The notes under the pieces were generated by a model. The model was not told the origin of the DNA. It made no database searches and saw only the letters and a list, made by a program, of their open reading frames with translations. Shown here piece by piece: positions 30,801 to 43,559 of a stretch of DNA of 64,000 bases (its first letter is position 1; each line of letters starts with the position of its first letter). Both the position numbers and the translations under genes were made by a program. The stretch comes from Strigops habroptila (taxonomy: Eukaryota; Chordata; Aves; Psittaciformes; Psittacidae), in contig NC_044277.2 in NCBI RefSeq assembly GCF_004027225.2, positions 65,434,400-65,498,399 on the forward strand, given 5' to 3'.

Positions 30801-31860
30801 ATCAAGATTAACAAAAGTAATAACGCTGACCTTGCTAGCGCTTAAGTCTTTTCAACCGCGAATAATCTTCTATCCTGACAGGGAAGAGCAAAACACCTAA
30901 TCCTCTAACATGTTCTTGATAGAAGAATTGCCACTCCTTCCCAATTAATCATTATCTGAGACAGTTCCCTTATACTTGAAAAGATTAGTCCTTAGCCCTT
31001 TACCAGCTAAGGTTCCCCTTGTACAGAGAAGAGCCAAGTAGAGGTCTCTTAACTTTACTCTAGTGATAATCCTTGCATTTCAGACCTAGCATGTTGCATT
31101 CACCCTGGCCCTAGTGCCCCTTAAATGGCTTTTGAGTGCCCTTGCCGCAGTATCTTAAAGAAAAGCACATCTAAATATTTTTGAGGGTTTCTACAGACCA
31201 AAACTAATGTCTATTTGTAGTTTTTGTAAAAACACTTTGATAAAGCGTTAGCATGATATGAAGATTAATGACCCTTAAAAGGAGTCCTGCAGGTTTCATT
31301 TGTATTCTTTGCACTATGTTTTCACACTTCCAGAGAGCAGTGCTGAACTTCTGAACCACTTTGTCAACCTTGTTAATTTGACAGTGATTTACATCTCTCT
31401 AATTCATACTGGAATATCTTTAGCTGTAGATATTTGTTAGTTATTCTACTCAGGAGGAGAAATACTGGACTCATTGTCACAGCACAAGGTCTCAGCGCAC
31501 TCACCTGCATAAATGACCTTGATTAAAAGCACCCATTTTTTCAGCCCATATTAGTATCTGTGTGTGTGTATAATAGAAGTCAGGTGCATTGTATGTTCTG
31601 TTTCCATTCCTCACTCAGGACTTAGGACTCAGGACTCTAAAATCTCTTCCTCCTTCAAAGGAGAAGAAACAGGATCCCCCTTGCTAAAGAAGTAAATATG
31701 TACAGCAGATGATACAGTCAACAGTGTTTATATTTGTGTGATTTTTGTATGATGACTGGAAAAACAGTTTGGAGTTCAAGGTTATGCCTAATGAAATTCT
31801 TGCAAAGGCTGACGCAATTACACCTACAGTTAAAATTATTTGGTGTACTCTGACAGTGTA
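27900..31860. other. Intergenic DNA, G+C-richer at left
   Basis: The first kilobase (to about 28.9 kb) is G+C-richer with many short overlapping frames on both strands and may be an unrecognised old insertion or a noncoding exon. The rest is AT-rich. A small CpG cluster lies at 30793-30860. No gene or repeat family is recognised. Confidence 0.35.
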
Positions 31861-31862
31861 TC

Positions 31863-32385
31863 ATGGAATAATAGGATAGTTGGGGCTGGAAGGGACCTTA
31901 AAGATCATCTATTTCCAGCCCCTCCTGCCATGCATAGGGGCACCTTCCACTAGACCAGGTTGCTCAAAGCTCCATGCAGCCTGGCCTTGAACACTTCCAG
32001 GGATGGGGCAGCCACAAGGTCTCTGGGCAACTTGTTCCAGCTCCTCAGCAGCCTTATAGTAAAGAATTTCTTCCTAATGTCTACTTTAAATGCCCTCTCT
32101 TTCAGTTTAAAGCCATTCCCCCTTGTCCTGTCACTACATGCCCTTGTCCCTCTCCAGATTTCTTGTAGGCCCCTGTTAGGCACTGGAAAGCTGCTCTAAG
32201 GTCTCCCTGGAGCCTCACCTTCTGCCAAATGAACAAGCTCAACTCTCTCAGCCTGTGTTCATAGGAGCCCTCTGACCACATTCATGGCCCTCTTTTGGAC
32301 TCGCTTGAGCAGGTACATGTCCCTTTTGCGTTGGGGGCCCCAGAACTGAGTGTCTGTGATTGTACAGTTCCCCAAAGTTGCACTT
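31863..32385 (-). mobile_element. CR1 LINE 3' fragment, reverse orientation
   Basis: In reverse, it reads from the ORF2 C-terminus into the 3' UTR. A 77-codon minus-strand frame (32183-31950) retains [20 protein letters not shown] and SWNKLPRDLVAAPSLEVFKA, the normal end of CR1 ORF2. It is 5'-truncated within ORF2 and moderately diverged from the young copies. Confidence 0.92.
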
Positions 32386-34840
32386 GCCCTTAGCTACAGA
32401 TACTGACAGTGTCTCTGGAAGGACTGGCTTCTAATCCACCAAGCTGCAGAAACATCCACAATTGCTGAGAACTTTGCTGAACTGTGTTTCATATTGGACA
32501 AAAGGTTAAAGCAAAGGCTGACTGCCTTATAGGGCACCATCAATTTTACAGAAGTGATGTCTGAGGAATTTTCTATTGTTATGCTTATTAACATGCCTTT
32601 TGAAACCACGGAGCACTAGAATAAAGATGTTGTCAGCTGGAGTGTGGTCTCAATATTGCACCTCCTTAAACTTACTATCTCTTCCTTTATTACACATATT
32701 GAAAAAGTAGATATCTCCCTCCAAGACCAGATTAGCTGTCTTTAGGGTACCATTACATTCTGGTTTTTAGGCAAGGATGAGCAAGCTCAGCTCCACTTTC
32801 CAATGCATCTTGTGGCCACATGGATCTAGTTAGTATTTTGATAAAAGCAGACAAAAAGCCTTGAGCAAGACAAAATGTATTGACTTTGTCTCAGCAGTGC
32901 ATTAATGCTGCTAATTGATTTTTGCTTGGTTTGGAATATAGGCTAAGTGATATGGATAGAATCTGTCTGTGAAGGACCATAAAAATATATTCTTAGGCTC
33001 AGCATTGAACAGGAGAGTTCAAGTTCAGTTGGTTATTCATAGTTGAAGAAAAATGCTTCTCAGTTGCTGCTTTCTAGTACACTTTCCCTTAAAGTAACAC
33101 TTTACCCTTCCTGTCACATTATATGTGATAAGTAATGTATGTTGTACTTCTCTGAACCAAAGCATATAACAATAATTTGCACCCAAATTTGTAAGAAATC
33201 CAGTTGGTCCATGTAGGCATCTTATTATTTACAGTTCCTTCAATATTGTGGTAATCTGCGTTATGGGCAATATATCTATTTGATTATGTATTGTCATTTA
33301 CAATTACCATTTGAGATCAGCAGACTGTAATCAATTCTTTTACTATTGTTATATTGATTTAGTTTGATATTAACCTTTTTACCAGAAATGGTATCTAGCC
33401 GTTACTACAAACAGCTAATTCAACTTCGAAACTCCTCCCCCCCCCGAATTTATCACGTCATCCACTGCGTTAGGATGAGGTAGCCAAACCTTGTCATATC
33501 TTTAATACGCTTTTATTCTAAGCAATCTGAAGATTGCTAGAGGATGTGATCTACTGCAATATCAAAAACTTTCAAGAAATTCTACTGTTTGTATTCAACT
33601 ACTTAAATTTCTAGGAGTGTTAGGGTTATTAGCACTAGTAACAATTGTAACAGAATGAATTGTAACAGAAAAGTAATTTTTCATGAAATACACATTGCTT
33701 TCCTGCATTATATTTTCTTAATTCAAATAATTGTCTAAGTGGAAATTACAAGTATTCCTACAGATATTTTTCTGTATTTGCTGGACGAAACTTGCACATA
33801 AAAGTCTTACTTGTTTAAAAAATAATTATATTTTAGAAGAACTTGGTCGTTCATAAACACTTCTCCCTTTAAAAGAACAAAATCAACAAAAGGATTAGTT
33901 GGTTCATGTGATATATATATTTCAAAACCATAAGTGTGTATGAAGTTGCTTACAGCTTATGCTTTAGCAAACTTTGCAGGAAATTGAGAACAGAGAAGAC
34001 TCTGCAAGTTTGGGGGTTTTTAATCATTGTTATGCTCATTTGTATTAATCTTAAGCATTATGCAAAGTCAATGACAATTTGAATTAAGAAATTGGATATG
34101 AGAAGATCTCTGTAAGGCCCCTTTTCATTGAGAAGAATCTGAAGGCATTTTCTAGTGGGCAAAGGATGGCATAGTTGTTTGGCTGGGTTTTTATATATTT
34201 TTAATTTAGGAGAGAAAGAATCCTAGTTTCAGAGAGACTGCAGAACAGAATAAGCACTGATCACCAGGAACTTCGCATTCAGTTTTGAAATTCAGACACC
34301 AAACCAAAAATGCCCATAACTTGAGAAAGCTTCTTTGTATACTTGCAGGAAGAGATGAAAGACACATCCACAAGCAGGAAAACAGTAGGACTTCCAATGT
34401 ACACTATCATTATTACTGTTACTTTAAAGCATTATATCAGCACAGGCCAAGGATACATTTACAGTGTTTAAAATGGTAATAACATTGTAGAAAAGGAAGA
34501 ATTGTTCAGCAAATACTTCTTACCTGGTCTAATAGGTAGGGTATCCCAGCCTGCCTATGGTTAGAACAGAGATCCTTACAATACCCCTACAATGTGTCCT
34601 TCTTCAAGCTCCACCCTATTTCACCCACTAGCCCTATAAATCTTCTTTTTCTTTTTTTTTTTTTTTTTTTTTTGGGTGTAGGTTGACATCGCACTAAAAC
34701 TAGGAAAAACAAACTTGCACAAAATGATGGTTTAAAGCCTCATGGGCCAGAGAGGGAACCTAATTCAAGTTCCATGTACTGGGTGAATGCTCTACTTGCC
34801 AGATTAAAAGAAGGTCTGTAACCAGGTGATAATATTTTTT
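32386..34840. other. Intergenic DNA with no recognised gene
   Basis: AT-rich unique sequence. Contains a C-run near 33438 and a long T-run at 34652-34673. Nothing else recognised. Confidence 0.45.
34652..34673 (+). repeat. Poly-T tract of 22 bases
   Basis: Uninterrupted T run, preceded by further T-rich sequence. Confidence 0.9.
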
Positions 34841-34973
34841 ATAGAATCACAGAATGGTTTGGGTTGGAAGGGACCTTAAAGACCACCTAGTTCCACCCCC
34901 CCTGCCATGGGCAGGGACACTTTCCACTAGATCAGGTTGCTCAAAGCCCCATACAACCTGGTCTTGAACACCT
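34841..34973 (-). mobile_element. CR1 3'-end fragment, reverse orientation
   Basis: Starts at ATAGAATCACAGAATGG, the reverse of the CR1 tail, and runs through the reverse of the 3' UTR to the end of ORF2. Only the last roughly 130 bases of the element are present. Confidence 0.93.
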
Positions 34974-37186
34974 CTTAAACGTGGCTTCTTTTTGCCTGAC
35001 TGTGTTTTAAATGGATGCAGCTACAGTTTTTGGCTACCAAGTCCAGTTTGTAGAGGGGCGCTGAGACTGTAGCCAATCGGCTTCCCATGTGATGTGGGCA
35101 GAGAAACAGATAGTTGCACACTCCAGCTCAAGCACGAGCATAAACAAGCAATTCTGAAGCAGAAAAATCCCTCCTGCTTGGAAGATCAATGGAACTGAGA
35201 CTCTTTGTTCCTCAAAATTTTCAAGGTCAAGGACAGGGGCATCTAGGAAGTTTAACTACTTCAGGAATGAAGGATGGCTGAGCAGAAGTTTATGGGATTG
35301 GAATTTGGCTTGTTGTCTTTCTAGCACCTCTTCCAATCTTTCATGCTCCTTGTGTGCATGACCCAAACCAGCTAAGCTGTGGTTGCTTGACTAACATTGT
35401 TTCACTGACTAGGCAGTATGACTGCTGTAGCTAACAGAGAAGGAAATGCTCCTCTATAAAATAGGAATAATGATTCTCTTTCCTCTTCTAAAGATTTTGA
35501 AAGATACAGATGAAAGTCTTTCTTACACAGGAAGTAAGATCCTTTATTAAAATAAGCCTGCAATATTTTTTGCCTGCAAAGAAACAAAGGTTACATGTTT
35601 CAAAAGTTTGCACAGTAAGTACTTACAAGCAGCACATTGTTTTTCATTACCAATGATTTGTTTTCTTGCAGAACAACTTCTTCTAAAATATTAAACATAG
35701 TCAAAGTGACTAATGCATTTTTTTAATCTAAGAATTGCTCAATTAAAAATTTAAAAGGCACGCAATTTTGATTTCTGCCAACAATAGTCAAAACTTGTGT
35801 ATAAAGATTAATTACTTATAAAGTAAAACACATCTTTTAAAAACTGACATTAAATTTGCATCTGCACTGTATGTTGGATTTTATTCTACTCTCTTTAAGC
35901 ATATGACTTCTGGTGGACTTTTGGTAGAGTTTTAAACTGCTGATGGAAATGCATTTTGTGAATTGATGAGTGCTTGAACCAGCTAAAAGCAAGAAGGAAA
36001 CCATAGTTTGTACTTTTGATTCTGATGCATTCATGATAGCCTGTGGGTATGCTAGTTAATAGTATAAGAAATATACTTACTTTTTAATTGCATTATGTTA
36101 TTGTGAATTATTATGTCAAAAGGTAATCGTATTTCCTATGAAATTAAACACCTTTGTTAAAATCGTCTTTAAAAATATTTGTGATTTCTAAACTATCCTG
36201 TAACATTTTGTACTGATGCTACATAACTGAGGTTTCTAATGACAGGAAAATAGATATTTCTTTTACTATACCAAGACTGCCCTCTAGAGTCTCATTGGGC
36301 CCAATTAATCTCTGGTGTAACTCTCTCCTGATCAGCTTTGAAATGTACATATCTCTACAGGCCCTATTTATGCAGTGCTCCAACTTGAATGATGCAATAC
36401 TTGCTTGAAAATGTAGGTAATACAATTTCAAGACAAAGATGGTAAATTTTTTTTCACGTACTATGAGCTCTGATAACTCAATATAAAAATTTACTTGTAG
36501 CCTCTTTACTGCACATATTTCGCATTCCAATCGAGATGTAAAATATTAGGAAAATGATGAAAAAGAGAATAGTTTTAATCTCTTCCTAGAACCACATGAG
36601 AGATGTCTATGTCTATAAAAGATGACAGGGAGAATGCATGCAGGATAACCGAATTACGCTGGTCCTTGTTCTTTCTTTACAAGTGTTAAAAAGCAGCACT
36701 TCTCCCCTCTGAGGGTTGGATTAAGCTTCCACTGAAGCCAATGGCAAACCTTAAGTAATCAAGGATACAGAATTATTGCACTGATTGCCAGAAGTGTTTG
36801 TATTCGGTTGTTAAATTAATAATGGGTATCTGGTTCAATAAACAGTTGTGTTTCCCATTAAATTGTAGCTGCAGTGCTGCTGCTTATTACGTACCAATAT
36901 ATTATGCAAAAAAGGCAGGGGAAAGAGGACAAAACGTGAAGTAAACAGACTCACACAATATGGTTTTAAAATATATGATGCAATGAAGCGAACTCTTAGT
37001 GCTTTAAGCCATACAGCACCTTATATTATTGAAAGAGAGCCTCATTTTCAGATTAAAAGAATGTGATCCTTAATTACAACTCTATAGTTTAAGTCAAACG
37101 ATGTAATAAAAAAGTAAGATTTTCTTTTTCTTTCCTCAAAGAATTGAGTTTTCACTTTTTTTCCTGTTTCACACCTCCCAGTAGGA
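34974..37186. other. Intergenic DNA left of the young CR1
   Basis: AT-rich. A 103-codon minus-strand frame at 36219-36530 has no recognisable domain. The segment 36800-37180 has an even, unique composition of the kind seen in conserved noncoding DNA, but conservation cannot be judged from one sequence. Confidence 0.4.
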
Positions 37187-37687
37187 ATGGCTTATTCAAA
37201 CCAGGTTGCACTTTGCACAGAGGCACCCATCTGCCGGCCTGATCCAGTCTCGAGGGAGGTGTGTTGCCTGCCGGGGGCTCGGATCAGGGATGTTGCTGAG
37301 AGGCTGCCTGCTCTAGTAAGTCCTGCTGACTATTACCCCCTTGTAGTGGTCCATGTGGGTGCTAGAGATATAGACAGCAGTTGCCTGGAGGACATTAAGA
37401 AGGACTACAGAGCCCTGGGAGAGGTGGTTAGGGGCTCTGGAGCTCAGATAGTTTTTTCATCGATTCTCCAGGGCAAAGGGGAGGACCTTAAAAAAGCTAG
37501 GCGTGTCTGGCAGGTTAATAAATGGTTAGAAAGCTGGTGCCATAGTCAGGGGTTTGGCTATTTAGAACATGGGGCTCCATTTGGGAGGCCAGATCTACTG
37601 GAGGCTGGTGGAGCTGGTCTGACAAAGAAGGGGAAGAGCTGTTTTGGTAGGAGGCTTGCCAGGCTGGTCAGGAAAGCTTTAAACTAG
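37187..37687 (+). CDS. CR1 ORF1, C-terminal part (esterase-like)
   Basis: The 166-residue open frame corresponds to the C-terminal half of CR1 ORF1, whose family carries an SGNH/GDSL esterase-like domain thought to act with the RNA in the retrotransposition particle. Visible landmarks are [19 protein letters not shown] near residues 25-43 and [11 protein letters not shown] near residues 53-63; the latter stands where many CR1 proteins have HVGTNDI, so the conserved Asn of that motif appears to be replaced by Arg here. The N-terminal half and 5' UTR are missing by truncation, so this is a partial ORF. It ends at TAG 37685-37687, overlapping the ORF2 frame by about 37 bases. Confidence 0.8.
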   Translation: MAYSNQVALCTEAPICRPDPVSREVCCLPGARIRDVAERLPALVSPADYYPLVVVHVGARDIDSSCLEDIKKDYRALGEVVRGSGAQIVFSSILQGKGEDLKKARRVWQVNKWLESWCHSQGFGYLEHGAPFGRPDLLEAGGAGLTKKGKSCFGRRLARLVRKALN

Positions 37688-37689
37688 AT

Positions 37690-40596
37690 GTGTTGGGGGA
37701 GGGGAGCATTGATCCATCTCAACATTCCTGGTCAGTTGCCAGCACCTGTAATAAGTGCTTGGAGCGATGTAGAGATGTTCCAGCTGCCCCAGCCATTGAG
37801 TCGGCTTCATTTGGAGCTCGGCTAAGGTGCCTCTATACAAACGCCCGTAGTATGGGGAACAAGCAAGAGGAATTAGAGATGTGTGCAAGGCTACGGGAAT
37901 ATGATGTCATTGGTATCACAGAAACATGGTGGGATGGCTCCTATGACTGGAATGTTGGAATGGAAGGTTACAGGCTGTTTAGAAAAGACAGGCCAGGCAG
38001 ACGGGGAGGGGGCGTTGCTATCTATGTCAGTGATAGGCTAGAGAGTATGGAACTCTGTCTGGGGACGGGTGATGAGGTAACAGAGTGTTTGTGGGTCAGG
38101 ATCAAAGGGAAAACAGCAACAGGGGACATTACAGTGGGGATCTGTTACAGGCCGCCTGATCAAGAGGACTCTGTGGATGAAGCGCTCTACAGACAGATAG
38201 GAGCAGCCTCACGCTCGCAGGCCCTGGTCCTCATGGGGGACTTCAACCATCCTGACATCTGTTGGAGGGACAGTACGGCCCGGCACAAGCAATCCAGGAG
38301 GTTCCTTAATTGTGTGGAAGACAACTTCCTCTTTCAAGCAGTAGAGGAGCCGACAAGGAGAGGTGCCATGCTGGACCTTGTGCTCACCAACAGGGAGGGA
38401 CTGGTTGGAAATGTAACACTCCAGGGCAGCCTTGGCTCTAGTGATCACGAGATGGTTGAGTTTGAGATCCTCAGGACGGTGAGAAGAGCGTGCAGCAAGC
38501 TCACTGCCCTGGACTTCAAGAAAGCAGACTTTGGCCTCTTCAGGAACCTCCTTAGTAAGGTTTCATGGGATACAGTCCTAGAGGGCAGGGGGGCCCAAGA
38601 CTGCTGGTTGGTATTCAAGGATCACCTGCTACGTGCTCAAGAGTGTTGCATCCCGACTAGAAGAAAGTGCAGCAGGAGGGCCAGGAGACCTCCATGGATG
38701 GATAAGGAGCTGCTGAGGAAACTTAGAGGGAAAAAAGAAGCTTATAGAAGGTGGAAGCAAGGACAGGCGGCCTGGGAAGAATACAGGAACATTGCCCGAG
38801 AAGCTAGGGACCAGGTTAGGAAAGCTAAGGCCCAGCTAGAATTAAGTTTGGCAAGGGATGTAAAAGATAACAGGAAAGGATTCTATAGATATGTAGCAAA
38901 TAAAAGACAGGCTAGGGACAATGTAGGCCCTCTCCAGAAGCTATCAGGAGAACTGGCTACCATGGATTTGGAGAAGGCTGAGGTTCTTAATGACTTCTTT
39001 GCCTCAGTCTTCACCAGCAAATGCTCTGACCACACTACCCAAGTCTTGGAAAGCAAATGCAGGGACTGTGAGAACGAAGACCTTAGGCCCACTGTAGGAG
39101 AGGATCAGGTTCGAGACCATCTTAAGAACCTGAACGTGCACAAGTCCATGGGACCTGATGAAATCCATCCACGGGTCCTGAAGGAGCTGGCGAATGAAGT
39201 TGCTAAGCCACTGTCCATCATATTTGAAAAATCCTGGCAGTCAGGTGAAGTTCCCGATGACTGGAAGAAGGGTAATATAACCCCCATTTTCAAGAAGGGG
39301 AAGGTGGAAGACCCGGGGAACTACAGACCAGTCAGCCTCACCTCTGTGCCTGGCAAAATCTTGGAACAGTTTCTCCTGGAAAACATGCTAAGGCACATGA
39401 AAAACAATGAGGTGGTTGGTGACAGCCAACATGGCTTCACTAAGGGGAAATCCTGCCTGACCAATTTGGTGGCCTTCTATGATGGAGCCACGGAACTGAT
39501 GGACAGCGGCAGAGCAGTTGATGTCATCTACCTGGACTTGTGCAAAGCATTCGACACTGTCCCACATGACATCCTTGTCTCTAAATTGGAGAGACATCAA
39601 TTTGATAGATGGACCACTCGGTGGATAAAAAACTGGCTCGATGGCCGCACGCAAAGAGTTGTGGTAAATGGCTCGATGTCCAGTTGGAAACCTGTAACGA
39701 GTGGTGTCCCTCAGGGATCGGTGTTGGGACCGGTCCTGTTCAACATCTTTGTCGGTGACATGGACAGTGGGATTGAGTGCGCCCTCAGCAAGTTTGCCGA
39801 CGACACCAAGCTGTGTGGTTCGGTTGATACGCTGGAGGGAAGGGATGCCATCCAGAGGGACCTTGACACGCTTGTGAGGTGGGCCGATGCCAACCTTATG
39901 AAGTTTAACCAAGGCAAGTGCAAGGTCCTACATCTGGGTCGGGGCAACCCCAGGCACTGCTACAGGCTGGGCAGAGAAGAGATTCAGAGCAGCCCTGCAG
40001 AAAAGGACTTGGGGGTGTTGGTTGACGAGAAGCTTAACATGAGCCGGCAGTGTGCGCTTGCAGCCCAGAAAGCCAACCGTATCCTGGGCTGCATCAAAAG
40101 AAGCGTGGCCAGCAGGTCGAAGGAGGTGATCCTGCCCCTCTACTCTGCTCTTGTGAGACCCCACTTGGAGTACTGTGTACAGTTCTGGTGTCCTCAACAT
40201 AAAAAGGACATGGAGCTGTTGGAGCGAGTCCAGAGGAGGGCCACGAGGATGATAAGAGGGCTGGAGCACCTCCCATATGAAGACAGGCTGAGAAAGTTGG
40301 GGCTGTTCAGCCTGGAGAAGAGAAGGCTGCGTGGTGACCTCATAGCAGCCTTCCAGTATCTGAAGGGGGTCTACAAGGATGCTGGGGAGGGACTCTTCCT
40401 TAGGGACTGTAGTGGTAGGACAAGGGGTAATGGGTTCAAACTTAAACAGAGGAAGTTTAGATTAGATATAAGGAAGAAGTTCTTTACAGTGAGGGTGGTG
40501 AAGCACTGGAATGGGTTGCCCAGGGAGGTTGTGGATGCTCCATCCCTGGCGGTGTTCAAGGCCAGGTTGGACAGAGCCTTGAGCCACATGGTTTAG
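37690..40596 (+). CDS. CR1 ORF2: AP-endonuclease plus reverse transcriptase, uninterrupted
   Basis: Nicks target DNA and copies the element RNA by target-primed reverse transcription. Counting from the GTG at 37690 there are 968 codons without a stop or frameshift. Residues about 45-260 are the endonuclease: YTNARS (N51), GITETWW (E78), GDFNHPDI (D184, N186), LDLVLTN and SDHEMVEF (D252, H253). Residues about 475-780 are the reverse transcriptase: [27 protein letters not shown] (motif A, D616), [10 protein letters not shown] (motif B) and FADDTKL (motif C, D704 and D705). The C-terminal region with [17 protein letters not shown] and RLDIRKKFF is complete. All catalytic residues I can check are present. 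No ATG precedes the first endonuclease motif (first Met codon is residue 55), so the true start is unclear; the frame is open back to about 37651, inside ORF1. Confidence 0.93.
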   Translation: MLGEGSIDPSQHSWSVASTCNKCLERCRDVPAAPAIESASFGARLRCLYTNARSMGNKQEELEMCARLREYDVIGITETWWDGSYDWNVGMEGYRLFRKDRPGRRGGGVAIYVSDRLESMELCLGTGDEVTECLWVRIKGKTATGDITVGICYRPPDQEDSVDEALYRQIGAASRSQALVLMGDFNHPDICWRDSTARHKQSRRFLNCVEDNFLFQAVEEPTRRGAMLDLVLTNREGLVGNVTLQGSLGSSDHEMVEFEILRTVRRACSKLTALDFKKADFGLFRNLLSKVSWDTVLEGRGAQDCWLVFKDHLLRAQECCIPTRRKCSRRARRPPWMDKELLRKLRGKKEAYRRWKQGQAAWEEYRNIAREARDQVRKAKAQLELSLARDVKDNRKGFYRYVANKRQARDNVGPLQKLSGELATMDLEKAEVLNDFFASVFTSKCSDHTTQVLESKCRDCENEDLRPTVGEDQVRDHLKNLNVHKSMGPDEIHPRVLKELANEVAKPLSIIFEKSWQSGEVPDDWKKGNITPIFKKGKVEDPGNYRPVSLTSVPGKILEQFLLENMLRHMKNNEVVGDSQHGFTKGKSCLTNLVAFYDGATELMDSGRAVDVIYLDLCKAFDTVPHDILVSKLERHQFDRWTTRWIKNWLDGRTQRVVVNGSMSSWKPVTSGVPQGSVLGPVLFNIFVGDMDSGIECALSKFADDTKLCGSVDTLEGRDAIQRDLDTLVRWADANLMKFNQGKCKVLHLGRGNPRHCYRLGREEIQSSPAEKDLGVLVDEKLNMSRQCALAAQKANRILGCIKRSVASRSKEVILPLYSALVRPHLEYCVQFWCPQHKKDMELLERVQRRATRMIRGLEHLPYEDRLRKLGLFSLEKRRLRGDLIAAFQYLKGVYKDAGEGLFLRDCSGRTRGNGFKLKQRKFRLDIRKKFFTVRVVKHWNGLPREVVDAPSLAVFKARLDRALSHMV

Positions 40597-40665
40597 GGCA
40601 AGGTGTCCCTGCCCATGGCAGGGGGGTTGGAACTAGATGATCTTAAGGTCCTTTCCAACCCTTAC

Positions 40666-40700
40666 GATTCTATGATTCTATGATTCTATGATTCTATGAT
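40666..40700 (+). repeat. CR1 3' tail, (GATTCTAT)4
   Basis: Four full 8-base units and a partial one at the end of the young CR1. This tandem tail is the known hallmark of CR1 3' ends and is used in reverse-transcription priming. Confidence 0.95.
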
Positions 40701-40703
40701 TTA

Positions 40704-43555
40704 CTATATACTCTGAGTCCGGGATAAATAGTCCCAGCAAGCTAACTGAAATTGGCTTCATTTAGATAAAGCCAAAAGGATTTGGCCCTACATTGATATT
40801 TACAGCAGATGCACAAGAGACCGAAACTTGGCTTATTGAATTATTTACTGGAATCTGCATTTCTTCAATAAAGTTTGTCTTTATTCTGATCTTTCTGTAG
40901 GAAGTAACAAAAAAATCAATTTGGACAATGATCAATGGTGCAGAACAAGTAATTGATTTTTTTTTTTAACTATGATTTTGTTGAGAATAAACCCCAGTTA
41001 CTTCATCATTCTGTATTATATGGTCCCACGTTCTAGTAATGTAACTGCACCAATATCTGTCTTACCAGTAAGATCTGAAACCATTCTCTTGTAAGCACCA
41101 GGGCAGTTATTCTTGGTCACTGTGACTACTATGTGAAGAGTTACAGGCAGCCATTTTGCCATTTTGGACACCTAGGATGAATTTCACATACTGAGGGCAG
41201 GCCATGCAGGAGAAATACTATACACACAGAATATACAAGAGCCTTTACTTTGCTTGGGTAGGTTGCACGCAACCTGGGAAATATTTCCTTGGTATAACAA
41301 TGCAAAAAATTGCAAGCTTTATGTTACACGTTATAGACTTAAGTTGACAAAAACACCTACTAAATAAACTGGTTTGTTTTTTTTTCATCTAAAGAATCTG
41401 ATGGCAACTGCAATCAGCGGAAATCTTTCCATTGGTGTAAGTTGGCTTCTTACCTGTTCCTTCTTCTCCTCTGTACACTTGAGATGGCAGGAATCGATTT
41501 AGACCATCTCCTAAACACGTCTACACAATCTAATAATCACAAAACACTGGCTGAAGAATACAAAAGCCTCATACATCTCCATATTGTTCCAGGAAACCAG
41601 TTTTGATATGACTTTCTTCAGTACTTCCCTTGCCAATAATGAGAAAATATGCTACATTTCTCACTATCTCTTTTAAATTGGAATAGGTTCCCTATTATTC
41701 TTTATAGTTTGGATTCTCTTTTTCTGTCTGTGCCTTGGAAATACTTGCAGTGATTCCCAAGATAAAGATATGCTTTTATCTTTTAGGGAGTATTGATTTT
41801 TTAAATCTTCTAATTTTGTTGCCTTCAAGCTGATCATTTCTCACTATTAGGTCACTTTTTCACTAAAGCAGAAAAGGCATTTTGGGAAAAAAAGCTCACT
41901 ACTGATTTTGTTGAAACCAGGACAGTGACACAACACTGACATCAAACATTTTTCCCCACCTAGCCCTATTACAAACAAAATCTCATAAATAATGGATAGT
42001 TCATTGGATTTGGGTGCTAAACAGAGTTGTCATATTTGCACTGCTTAGAAAGATAAGAGGCATTTATGTAACATAATATACGCATGAAGGATGTGAGCCG
42101 GAGTTCTGTACTGGACTGAAGAGCATCCTAACCACTAGCCTACAATTCACTTTGGGGCACTGCTTTCCCAGTGTCCCCAGTTGGAACAGTTTTGCTTTGT
42201 CTGAAATCACTGTACTAAAGAGTAAACTTGTATGAATGACTCCACCGCTTGGTACTGAAGGTGGTTGCCTGCATAATGGAACTGTGTATAGTGTTCATAC
42301 CATTCTCACATGCTTTTAAAAATATTTGATTGTGTGAAGAAAAAAAAAATCAAGATTTTGTCCTTTCTCCTTTTTCCAAATATTCCTTCTCTTAGCAATT
42401 AGGACAGTGTTTAAGTTTTGTCTGTACTCCCCACAGTAAGAGAAGGGAATTGTGTGAATATGACCAGTTGCCAAAGTGCATGACTGAACAACTGCAGGCA
42501 GGCAACCATAGACATTTTAGGTTGCCCAAAGAAGCTGTGGCTGCCTCATCCCTGTAAATGTGAAATTCATTTTACAAAAGAAGCTTAAAATAGCCACTTA
42601 GAAACTCTCTAGATTCTGAGATACTCTTTTGAGCTGGCATGGCCTCATTCTGAATTTATACAACCTCCTCAGTAAATTTTGAATGCTCTTTAGAACTTTC
42701 TTCAAGCTTTCTCTAAGGATCTTTCTGAATTCTTCCCTGTAATTAGGATCATCCAGATAACAGATAACTTACCCCTTGCATTTCTTGTTCCATTATTCTT
42801 TGGATCCCAGAGGATGCACTGGTTACCCACCTCAGTAGTCCTTCACAGCTGATATTGACTTTATAGTTCCCACAACCTTTTCACTGTACTTTCACAACAC
42901 TTTCACTGCATGAAAGGCAAACACAGAGTTCTACAAATAATCCTGAGTCTGTAGTTCATTCTGGTGCCTTTCCACAGGCTGCCGCACTATGTGTGCCACA
43001 GGTCCGGCTATAAAAGATACAGGAACTGCATCATAGGCTACAGCTGGTCCTGAAGTTCCTACATTCTACCAACTGTATGTCTACCAAATGCCCCTTTCTA
43101 ATATTACACTTGTGCTCCCCAGTCCAGTCTTAACTTTGTAGCTAATTTTTTGTTAATGTGGAACGAACTTCTCCTACTATAAATAACTCCAAAAGTAAAT
43201 AAATACATTTGTAAGTTGCATGCAGAGACTGCATGCCTTTGGTAATAAATGCACTTTTTTTAGCCTTATTCCCATGCTGGGGAAATCTACTTTTGTCCCT
43301 CAAAAATCACAGGTGCTTGTACTCCTAGAAACACAGAGGAAGGTGCATATAAATGGTGTCCTGTAGCCATAATCATGTTCATGTGAGTGAAAAAGATCTT
43401 GAATATGGTTCACTGGAACATAGAACTAGGACCTTCCTTGAGTCCTGGCCCTTGATATCACAACTGTATCCTAGAACTGATGTAATAAACGTATTTGGTT
43501 TCATTTCAAAGTTAGGTCTTTTTAACTGCAATGACTGCTTAGCAACATTCTTCTA
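40704..43555. other. Intergenic DNA right of the young CR1
   Basis: AT-rich. A 42-base segment at 41395-41436 is flanked by a strong acceptor (poly-T then CTAAAG) and a GTAAGT donor and is open in two frames; it may belong to the candidate transcript at 47-52 kb. No gene or clear repeat otherwise. Confidence 0.35.
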
Positions 43556-43559
43556 CTTT

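Larger units (their letters stand above)
37187..40700 (+). mobile_element. Young, near-complete CR1 LINE with uninterrupted ORF2
   Basis: About 3.5 kb. The 5' end is truncated within ORF1; then come the C-terminal part of ORF1, a complete-length ORF2, a short 3' UTR (about 70 bases) and the CR1-type tail of GATTCTAT units (40666-40700). The 3' UTR contains a short inverted pair, GTGTCCCTGCCCATGGCAGG and GGAACTAGATGATCTTAAGG, as in other avian CR1s. No poly-A tail and no clear target-site duplication, both normal for CR1. The inferred left boundary is near the first ORF1 codon; it may be a few tens of bases off. Confidence 0.95.

Noticed and set aside
38209..40589. Several 60-174 codon antisense frames within the young CR1
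   Set aside because: They are shadows of the ORF2 coding strand.
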